From NCBI GenBank assembly GCA_022592435.1, contig JABYQS010000063.1, positions 124,001 to 188,000 of the forward strand: a stretch of DNA of 64,000 bases. The letters are read 5' to 3'. Both the position numbers and the translations under genes were made by a program. This stretch comes from Cerioporus squamosus. Its lineage: Eukaryota > Basidiomycota > Agaricomycetes > Polyporales > Polyporaceae. Of the stretch, positions 55,720-64,000 are shown piece by piece. The notes beneath the pieces are model-generated. The model was given only the letters and a program-made list of their open reading frames with translations. It made no database searches and had not been told where the DNA came from. Position 1 is the first letter of the stretch. Each line of letters begins with the position of its first letter.

Positions 55720-56569
55720 CTCCAGTATGCTCTATAGTTTTGAACTCTTCGGTTCTCTCCCTGTCTTCAAGTGGTCACATGTCCTGAGGCAGAATTGCAA
55801 GGAGCGGCCATGTGTAGAGGGTCTTGAGTTAACCATCACATGAGTCTGACTGTCTGCGAGGGCCATGATGCTTGCCAAGACAGAATCCGGCGGATCACTC
55901 TAGCCTTCACAGCAGCCCATAAGTAGTTCCAAAACGCTTGGATGCTCAGCCGACGAGAATCAGAAGTAAGGATCATTGAAACACAGTTTGATTTGCCTAT
56001 GACTAGTCGTACGACGTGATGCACTCTGGCGCAGTTGTTCCGTGACTGCCCTCCCGAGATTGAACGTTCGCGGCTCATCCCAGCAGCGCTGTTGGGGTTC
56101 CTCTGCCTGTGTCGTACGCCAACCTCCATCCCTCACTCACAGTCATCCTACACCCTGCCATCGTTTCCCATCCCGACTCGCTGAACCGTGACCTCTGCTT
56201 AACTAGTACAGCGGAGATGCCTACAGTCCCCTTCTTGCGTCGACTTGATCCTTCAGATGGCTACCTCGGAGCATTCTATGTCTTTGCCCGACATGCGGGC
56301 CTTTGCCGGGCACATCGAGAAGCGGATCGGAACTGGCCCGCTCTCATCAGCACTCGGCCTTGCCGCCACTTACTCGCATGTGTCTTCTGCAACTTCTGTT
56401 CCTACTCGCACGCCCTCAGGAGGTGAGTACGAGCTTCGTACTGCTGCAACTCACCGTGTTCAATGCGCCGGTGCAGTACGAACCCTGCGAGCCCAAAGGA
56501 ACGTCTGCTCCGCCAAGTGCTGCCATAGGTTGTCACCTTCGAGATCTATGTTGCGCAGCACACCGTGGT

Positions 56570-57237
56570 GCGATCCGTCAGCGCGTCAGCACTCGACCAT
56601 GGGCACCGTCTGTGTGGTATGTACCATCTCCTTGAGGTTGCGCACTCGATGCTGACATTGCAATCCTCGCAGCTATCATCTACTCGAATTCGGGCGGCCG
56701 TTCGGCGAGACGAGTGCTGGAGGACGTGTGATGCGGGGAGAAGGTGAGGTACGTGAGTATGCATATCCCTCGTCCCCAGTCCTGAGCTGACAGGGCCGCA
56801 GCACAGTGCCGACCACAGGATACGTCCACAAGGAGTGCCAGGTACCGCGCTTCGAGATTCGAGTCTCGTGGCACTCGCGGTAGCGCAGCCTCATGTGCAT
56901 ACTTCGTCAGCACTCCAGCCGTGTCATGGGCGCATTTGCGGACATGCGGTCTAGGGGTATGTACCATGTCACAGAGATCGCGCACTCGATGCTTACGTAG
57001 GCATCGTCTCCGCAGTATCAGACGGCGGGGTGATCAGCAGAGAGGGCGACAGGCGTGATTGAAATCACTGAGACAGCGAGGTACATGGCTATGTGCACCT
57101 TGTGTCTCTGGTTTTGTACTCGCGGGGGCGCGGCGTAGTGCTGACGGTGGGTACGCACCGAAGGAGTGCGAGCGGCGGAGAGTGAGAGGGTCTGGGACAT
57201 GTCGCGAGGTACGCACCTGTCAAGAGTCGCGGCCTTT
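56570..57237 (+). repeat. Imperfect tandem duplication, period about 334 bp
   Basis: Anchors recur with constant spacing: GGTATGTACCAT followed by CGCGCACTCGATGCT and a GCAG end at about 56616 and 56951, and AGTGCCGAC/AGTGCTGAC followed by AAGGAGTGC at about 56804 and 57137. CGTCAGCACTC and ATGGGC words recur in front of each unit. The GTATGT...GCAG segments look like paralogous introns. Confidence 0.55.
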
Positions 57238-58366
57238 GGTTCGGTGACCCGGGTGCTCACCTGGTGAGTGGGACGTACCTCCGGCAGACATTGTTCGCCG
57301 ATAGAGGCGCTTCGATCCGCACGAAGGAGTGCCGCTGATGCACTGGCAGATGCGCGACCTGGAACGCTAGCTATCAAGTACGAAGCTGATCAGCGTCGAC
57401 CTTGTTATATGCAGAGATAATGACTCACCATCTGTCCGTGGCTGCTGGATACGGGGACGTCGCCGCGAAGCACTGGCGGGCACTGCGGGGTGCGCAAACT
57501 TGAGAACACGGTATGTTGCATCAGCTCTCGGTTTTTGACCCTTCTCCGACTTACCTGGCACATCACCACGTCGAGTACGCGTACAGACTCTGAACGGCTG
57601 TCCGTGCTCACCTGAAGCGATGGAGATGGGCGTAGACATGGGGAGAGGACAGGCTAGAGAGACGGTAAGCACTCATTCTTTTCCCGTCGTCTGTTCCGGC
57701 CAAAAGTCTGTCTCTGAGTCAGACTGTTGTGTACTCGCCTTCAGGCTGCTTCGACAAGCCAGGTCGCGGTCTCTGCGCGTGCCAAAGTACGTACAGCGGA
57801 CTCACCTAGTTGTGTCCTTCCCGGTTTTCCTGCATGCAGGTAGCCTCTCCAAAGCATTAGGGCGAGAGCCGGCGCAGCTTCAAGTGCTGGGGCGGTTTTA
57901 AGCACGTTGGGCAAGGGTCGACGAAAGGGCAGTGGTGGTGGCAGGAGACAAGACGCGCGAAACACGAGAACGCGTAAAGTCGCTGGGATAGGCGCCCGCG
58001 TTCGTCGCGGCGCAGGTAGCGTTTTCGGAGGGTTTTGCGGAGAGCACGGGCACTGTTTCTTGCTGTAGTCATGGTGAGAGGCATGGATTGCTGCCGCAGT
58101 CTACATGATGTACCTTGTCGCGGGAATACAATTGTTTTCGATCCCCAGAGGCCAGCTCCGCGCGCGTACCCACCGAGGCACACCATCTCAGCCGGAGCTC
58201 CTACTGCTCTATACGGCCCCCAGACCACCCTTTCTGACGTTTTTATCCGTGGACTCTGCGATAACACACGTCGCGCCGCAATCGAGCACTCCGGGCACGA
58301 GGCTACCAAACGCCGGGCGCACGAAATATATTCTCGGCTATCTACACGCTGCGTCGTCGCGGCAGT

Positions 58367-60613
58367 CTACTCAGCTTTCGTCCACACCTCGCGCCCGCGC
58401 ACCCAAGTGCTCAGGACCTTGCCCCTGCGATCGAGCACGACCAGATCGGCATCCGCGCCCGGGCGCAGCGTGCCCTTGCGGCGCTCGATCCCGAGGCACT
58501 TCGCGGGGTTGTACGTCGCGCAGCGGATCGCCTCGCCGAGCGAGCACCCGGTGAACCGCGAGAAGTTGCGCACGCACTTGTCGAGCGTGACGACGGAGCC
58601 GGCGAGCGTGTCCGTGCCCTCGAGGTACAGCTTGTCCCCGGACTTGACGAACCGCTTCCCGTCCCGCCACTCGTGCACGCCGTCCTTGAGGTGCGGGTCC
58701 AGGATCTTCATCGCGTCCGTGATCAGGATGCAGCCCTCGGGGTACGACGAGTACGCGAGCTGCAGAAAGGTCAGCGCTTGTCAGGGCAAACGAGGGGAGC
58801 GACACGTACGCGGACGGAGTTGGGGTGCGAGTGTATGCCGTCGACGATGAGCTCGTAAAACGGCCGCTCGAACGCAAGATCCGCGACCTTCCCCTTCTGC
58901 AAGTGGAGGTCCTCCAGGTCGGTCTGCGCGCGCAGGACCGGGGTGAGCGGGGCGTCTGGACGTCGTCGAACGCCTCCGACGTCGCCTGCGGGCCCTGCGC
59001 AGCCGCCGCGCGCCTCACTGTCGAGGGCACGCGGTGGATCTTCGAGAACGTCGCCGAGACGGGCGAGGTCGGGTTCGACGGGGAGGACAGGTGCGGCGAC
59101 GCGCCGAGGAGGCCGATGATGGACGGGTCGCGGTGGTGCAGCTGCGGCATCGCGTTGAAGAGGTGGGTGATGAGGCGTGCGCCGTTCTGCACGGCAGCGG
59201 TCGCGAGCCCGGTCGAGGCGATGCTGTGGCCAATGGAGAAGACGACACCGCGGCGGGTCAGCTCCTCGATGGACGACATGACACCATCGACTTCGGGGGC
59301 CGCGGTGATCACGCGCACGCCGATGGACTGGTCGCCCATGAGCCAGTCCTCGTTGTCGGCAAGGTTGTCAGCGCCGTACACCTCCTCGAAGGACTTGATC
59401 TCTTCCTTGGCGGCGAGAAGGAACTGAGGCTCGTGTGCGCCACGCTTCGCAAACTGGATGAAGGGACCTTCGGCGTGCCAGCCAAGCAGAGTCGCAGAAG
59501 TCGGAGAGTTGTAAGGGCGCAGGAGGTGCAACAGCTTCGGGTAGAGCGAGCGTTCCTGTGTCTGGAGATGGTAGGAGGAATGTCAGCACCGTGTCTGCCA
59601 TAGGCAGGGACCCAGAGACGATCAAGAGCGGATCCAACTCATGCGCAACGTGAATTCAAGCCACTGAAAGCGCGACCGACAGTTCCAACGAAGAGCAAGG
59701 AACATCTTCGGAAGACGCTGTATGCGCCCACGGGACGCACCGACACCAAGCGAATGCGTAAACGCACAGCGAGGGATCTCCCAAGCATCACGTAGCAGGT
59801 GCATACATGGGCCGCATCTCTCATCACCAGGGGTCGTACCCCATACGGCACGCGTGGCATGCGCGTTCGTGACGGACGATATGCCCTGCTTGTGCTCGCG
59901 AACCCCAGAATGCTCAGATTAGATTGACTAAGAGGCGGATGGGGGCGTCACGACCAGCAGAGAAAACAGTCCTGACGCATTTCATCCGCGACATCATCCC
60001 CGCATGGACTGAAGCGGCACGACTAGCAAACCCGGCAGTTCACAAAGAGGGGGCATTGGCTGGTAGCGCGCGAGATACAAATCCCAGAAGGCACGTACGA
60101 GACGAACTCGGATACGTACTCTAGAAAGATGCGAAGTATCTCGGGCTGAATTGAAGGTACTAGGTACTCACGATGATGGTAGGCAGGAGTCTCCGGACGC
60201 AAGTTTCAGCGTATCGCACATTATCGGGGACAGAGGAACACTCACGATGTGACACCAGTCTCGACGATCTTCTCTGCTACACGGTGCAGGCCGGCGCGGT
60301 AGGTCTCATCGTCGCCCTCGTAGACGGAGAAGTCAAAGTTGTATGCGCCGTTGATCTGGATATCGAGGAATCCGGGACTAACGACATGTTACTCGACCAT
60401 GACAGACTCTAGGGACGCAGAAACTCACCTAAGGATGTTTCCACCAAGATCAATGACTCTGTCCGGTCTCTCCTTGCGAAGGAAGAAGGTCTTCTGCGAG
60501 TCGAGGATAACGCCGCGCCTCTCGTCGATCCACAGGTCCTTCTCGACGAGCCCGCCGTCTTCCTGAGGGAGCAAGCAGTTCGTGAAGCAGATAAGGCCGT
60601 TGGGGGACGACAT
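58367..60613 (-). pseudogene. N-acetylglucosamine-6-phosphate deacetylase, copy 2 (frameshifted)
   Basis: Exons by homology with copy 1: 60613-60429, 60377-60246, 60190-60172, 59561-58810 and 58759-58367. The fourth exon is 752 instead of 753 nt because the run of five G at 47629-47633 in copy 1 is four G at 58949-58952. Translation therefore leaves the deacetylase frame after the FDDVQTP segment, losing the DGIHSHP and ITDAM motifs that contribute to the active site. The shifted frame happens to stay open a long way, which should not be mistaken for an alternative C-terminus. All splice sites and the promoter with TATA box are kept. Either the copy is newly inactivated or the homopolymer is a sequencing error; in the latter case it would encode an almost identical second enzyme. 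Confidence 0.8.
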
Positions 60614-60659
60614 GGTAAGTATGTGGGTGCAAAGTGGGTGCCGGGCTCTCCTGGAGTGT

Positions 60660-60667
60660 CTTATATA
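60660..60667 (-). promoter_or_regulatory. TATA box of deacetylase copy 2
   Basis: TATATAAG on the minus strand about 50 bp upstream of the start at 60613, same as in copy 1. Confidence 0.55.
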
Positions 60668-61038
60668 CGCTGGGCACTGTCACCGGTGAGTCGAGGGCCA
60701 GCCGTCGTCGGCCGCTCTAAGATCTTCCAACTGCATGGCAAGAACCGGGGGCCATATGGCCCATGACTTATCTGGATACTGGCTGCATGCTCACGAACGT
60801 TCCAAGCCGGCTTGCCGGACCATGCCACCATGGGGCGCGGCGCTGATCGCCCTCAGGCCCCTCCACGTTCTGGACGGTCTGCGCAGCCATTGACTTGAGC
60901 TTGAGGAGACGGGCGATGAAACAACGGAAACAGAGAATTCAGAGCGAGATTGAGCGTTCATGATCAGCGTCGTTGAGAAGGAGAGACTGCCCACGTCGTC
61001 GTAGACCTCGAGGACGCTGTCCCACGCGACGACGAAGC

Positions 61039-62219
61039 CTGTGTTTAGCCGCCCGACCGCGATTGGTTAGAGACCATATGCTTCAACCTGTCAAGCTGTC
61101 TCCCAAGCACTGAGGCAAACGTCAATGTTCTGTCTCAGGACGAGTGAGAAAGGCTGTGACATGAGGATGAGATATATTTATACATGCAGCACTAAACTCG
61201 CCAGCTGATTTCGTTAGAAAGCATCAAGTGCCCGGACGCGAGCGGATGAGGACGAACCTACCCGCTGGCCGACCCAGCTGCGTCACTACCAGAGTAGCGG
61301 GGACCTGAGCAGTGACACATCAAGGCTGAAAGCACTTGTGGTTGCAGGAACGGTGGGTCCACACTGATGAGTATACGGAGCTGCGCCTCCAGATGACATT
61401 TGTATGCCGGCCGGACAGAGGTTCGTCGCCACGGATGGATGGGTGTGGTAGGGTTCCGTATCAATACCTAGAGCGAAGAGAGAGTAGTTCAATTCGGAAA
61501 CTCAGGTGCTTCCGGTCGAAACCTGTGCATTAACATACCGCCAGGCATGGCTCGCGCCTCGCAGAGAAAGAGTTTTCGGCGGGCGCGCAGACAGAGGTGT
61601 GAATCCTGCGCATCCCGGGAAGGGTGTAGTTTGCGAGAAGCACGCGCAGAGCAGGGGGCCAATGAAGGGTACGTGGCAACTAGAAGACCGGAGCGCAAAG
61701 ACAAGATCCCGAGGATGCTGTAGAGGGTGGCCTGCGAGCTGAGTGAGATCAACACATCCTTGCACGACTTCTTCAGTGTCAGTAGGATGGATGAGAGACG
61801 GAGGCGGACGTCTCACTTCATATGGACGTGGGCCCCAAGCTGAAAGCGTAAGGTAGAGACAGTGGGTTTGGCCATCGCCGTGAGCCAAAACGAGCGCATA
61901 CAGGCATACGGCAGGAGAAAGAGAGTTCTCTCAGCGACCGCTGTCGGCAATGTAAGTCAGTATTGGAAGTCAAGACAGGACGAGAGTCAGCGGCGAGAGA
62001 AAGGAGACACCGCCACACCATACCCTTGACATTTCCTACTGTAAGCCGAAGATGAAAACGATCCCCGCAAGAAAATCCAAGATGATGATACGCCGTCGTT
62101 CAAGGACTCCAGCTTCGTCTATGACACGAGCTTCCTACACCCGCACCACGTCAAGCACATTTCAAGGAGGGATTCATCGGTGCATCCCCTTCGACCACGA
62201 CGTCCGGCAGCACCCCGGT
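61039..62219. other. Intergenic, no gene recognised
   Basis: Between the right end of duplication copy 2 and the inverted DUF6533 block. Short open frames on both strands lack domains. Confidence 0.5.
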
Positions 62220-62797
62220 TTGCCTTCAAACGCCGTCACGGCTATGAGAGTGCATCCCTCCGTTGAAGACCCGAGCTTCTGCGCATTGCATTGCGAGACA
62301 TAGCATGGCTCACGTACCTCATGCCAGCTATACGCCGCGACCACACGCTCCAGTGTCAACGTTGGCAGACGTTGGCGCCCCTAGCGAGCCAACAGCGATG
62401 ATCATCGCTGAAGTTTAACGCCGTCTGCGCTTCTAGTGCAGCGGCACGTTTCGTGCTGTAAGTTTTCGAAGCTTGGAGCGAGTGACATTCGTTAGTTGAC
62501 TTGAGTAGACTGACATCTTGAACGCATCTTGGCGGTAGAACCATACCGAGTTATGGTGGGGCCTAAGTTCTCCGAGAACACCAGAGAGAGGGTAATGCGC
62601 ACAACATAACTCTCGTTGTGCGTCGTGAAGTGAGGTCAAGCTGAGAGTTCTGTTTGAAAAGTAAGCCGGCCGTTGACGAGTCCGGACTTCGAGCGCTCAC
62701 CGCTCAGTCTAAGGCGTCTAGACTGCCTATCTCGGACTTTTACAGCCACCGGCCCGGGTGACCGAACCGACACTAACCCTTCACCCGGCCGCCTGCC

Positions 62798-62822
62798 CTC
62801 CTCCTCCTCCTCCTCCTCCTCC
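62798..62822. repeat. Trinucleotide microsatellite (CTC)n
   Basis: About eight CTC units in the upstream region of DUF6533 gene 3. The repeat is not seen at the corresponding position in arm A. Confidence 0.9.
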
Positions 62823-63161
62823 AGCCCGACCCGAATGACAAACTGTGAGATCATACTTTTTCTTGAGCGTAATGTGCTTGTACTGACAGCATATGAATGA
62901 CTGGTGGACACCGCGAGCGTTGAAGAGTGTCTGGTCGAATATTTCTCCTGAGCGCGTTCAACTGCCCACTGCCGCCATCCCTGCATGCTCGGCATCCGTG
63001 GCGTGCGACGAGATCGCACATCCGAGGATACGCACACAATCCATTCACTACAGCGGACATCATGCCATGTTGTAGAGATGAGGCAACATACATATAAGCA
63101 CGCGTTCAGAGGAAGGTCCGGATTTCGACTTCCTGGTTAGGTGCCCAGTATGTCTACAGAT

Positions 63162-64000
63162 ATGGATTTTTCCCCCGTCGTCGTTCACTATGAATTGCGG
63201 TACGTTGTATCCGTAGCTTATGCTGAGGCTGTTAGCTTACCATTCCTGCAGGCAGGACAGTGTCTATGCCGTAGTGATAATCACCAGTGAGCACGCCAGT
63301 ACAAGCTCATCTCGACCTACGTGTCGGTTGATGAGATTGGATAAGCCGTAGTCTACTACGATTGGCTGCTTACTTTATCTGAGGAGCTACGACATATATG
63401 GAGCGCACCAGGCAGGCGAGTCTTGGCTTCTCTGGTGTACCTCCTCGCTCAATACCTGGAAATCACACGATGGACACTGTGGGCTTACTGTAGCCGCACG
63501 TCCATATCGCCAGCAGTACGCAAATTATTTCTGCGCTGGGCAGTTCTGAGCTGATTATCATATTTTGCCAGAGGTAGCAATCTTGCTGCTCTTTCTCTTG
63601 ACTGCTTACCGTGACGCGGAATATAGTTGTTTGGCAGTGCAATGGATGTATATGACCCTATCGGCAACGACGACACTCGTAGCTGCAGGTAATTCCTCTC
63701 CAAACTATCCTTGTCAAACGTTCTGATACGCTGAAACGCTCAAGTCTTTGCAGGTCTACGCATGTTTGCTCTGTCGGACAGCAACACACCAATAAGCATT
63801 GTCATCTTTGTCCTTTCCGCGCTCCATCCCATCTGCCAAGCTGTAAGTCAGGCTGTCTCCGAATCTCAATGGCTGTACAAAGCGTGCTCAACTCTCTCTG
63901 TGTTTCACAGGTTACGATGGTGAAATGGGTGGTCATCGAAGATTTGCCTAGTCCAGACAACTGCACTGTCATAAATACCGTAACCAAACTTCGTACCTCG
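63162..64000 (+). CDS. DUF6533 domain membrane protein, gene 3 (5' part, runs off the window)
   Basis: Exon 1 is 63162-63199 (MDFSPVVVHYEL), exon 2 63252-63286 (RQDSVYAVVIIT) and exon 3 starts at 63352 with YDWLLTLSEELRHIWSAPGR, then LVYLLAQYLEITRWTL. Introns have GTACGT and GTGAGC donors at the same places and phases as gene 2. Later pieces in view, around 63744-64000, correspond to gene 2 helices (GLRMFALSDSN-like). I saw no stop or frameshift in the checked exons, so the gene looks functional as far as it can be seen. It is a close paralogue of gene 2, arranged so that the two 5' ends face each other across 22 kb. Confidence 0.75.

Larger units (their letters stand above)
49683..58365. other. 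8.7-kb spacer between the deacetylase copies, no recognisable gene
   Basis: GC-rich sequence in which long open frames occur in several frames at once, so frame length is not evidence here. Many splice-like strings (GTACGT, GTGAGT, and ACGTACCTTG on the plus strand, which is CAAGGTACGT on the minus) occur between 50900 and 57700. I could not chain them into a protein with a known domain. Exceptions noted separately: a short frame at 55324 and a tandem duplication near 56570-57237. Immediately beyond the copy-1 border, the minus strand encodes a FVVAWDSVLEVYDDVG-like stretch (about 49683-49600) that might be the end of another gene. Confidence 0.5.
58366..61038. repeat. Direct duplication, copy 2 (deacetylase gene plus promoter)
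   Basis: Second copy of 47045-49682, 11.3 kb to the right in the same orientation. Offsets relative to copy 1 are 11321, 11320, 11319 and 11356, changing at a 1-bp deletion in the last intron, at the G-run deletion in the long exon, and across the diverged intron core. Confidence 0.92.
62220..64000. repeat. Inverted duplication, arm B (upstream and 5' half of DUF6533 gene 3)
   Basis: Counterpart of 40380-42430 in opposite orientation, extending from about 940 bp upstream of the DUF6533 gene 3 start to beyond the window end. Similar words include CGTCACGGCTATGAGA, GCCGTCTGCGCTTCTAGTG and GACATCTTGAACGCA. Confidence 0.8.

Noticed and set aside
58371..59531. 386-residue frame in deacetylase copy 2 with an Arg/Gly/His-rich C-terminus
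   Set aside because: The C-terminal half is the deacetylase sequence read out of frame after the G-run deletion, not a new protein.
1..64000. CRISPR arrays, rRNA genes, bacterial operons
   Set aside because: No regularly spaced repeats with spacers, no rRNA signatures, and introns throughout.

Overview
The window is nuclear DNA from a filamentous basidiomycete, most likely an agaricomycete and possibly of the Polyporales. Genes are split by many short GT-AG introns, usually 50-77 bp. The protein families fit: a membrane-anchored GH5 exo-beta-1,3-glucanase, DUF6533 seven-helix proteins, an F-box/LRR-type gene, small secreted cysteine-rich proteins, and fungal forms of KRI1, ketopantoate hydroxymethyltransferase, NMN adenylyltransferase and GlcNAc-6-phosphate deacetylase. 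I found no bacterial, viral or organellar features. The order-level assignment is inference.

Layout. 1-2082: 5' part of a GH5 glucanase gene with a 926-bp intron. 2083-7682: no gene I can defend. 7683-10577: an F-box-type pseudogene with an in-frame stop, a frameshift and a 1,084-bp terminal-inverted-repeat insertion. 13916-13987 and 23421-23492: two near-identical tRNA-Thr(CGT) genes on opposite strands. 14544-15902: panB/ECM31-like gene of pantothenate synthesis. 16082-17330: HMG-box-like regulator. 18947-21548: KRI1 ribosome-biogenesis gene in eight exons, with a hAT-type MITE in its promoter (21627-22185). 23810-35707: two paralogous secreted cysteine-rich proteins, a third unrelated secreted protein, a YciI-like protein, a coiled-coil protein, an NFKBIL1-like protein and a DUF6533 gene. 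36811-39140: a nuclear AT-hook/RG-rich protein gene with an apparent one-base frameshift.

39.5-64 kb is rich in duplications. A DUF6533 gene at 39488-41259 has an inverted paralogue starting at 63162. A second YciI-like gene (42813-43399) lies between a gene of unknown function and a duplicated fragment of that gene's 3' end. After an NMN adenylyltransferase gene (44964-46563, 724-bp intron), a complete GlcNAc-6-phosphate deacetylase gene with its promoter occurs twice in direct orientation (47045-49682 and 58366-61038), separated by 8.7 kb without a recognisable gene. The two copies are almost identical except for the middle of one long intron, which is strongly diverged. The second copy carries a one-base deletion that breaks its frame.

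The genes do not form an obvious pathway cluster. They are mostly housekeeping (pantothenate, NAD, ribosome biogenesis, aminosugar catabolism, cell-wall glucan) interspersed with fast-evolving lineage-specific families. The most notable signals are structural: the mosaic deacetylase duplication, two different TIR elements with visible target sites, a broken F-box gene and a paralogous secreted-protein pair.
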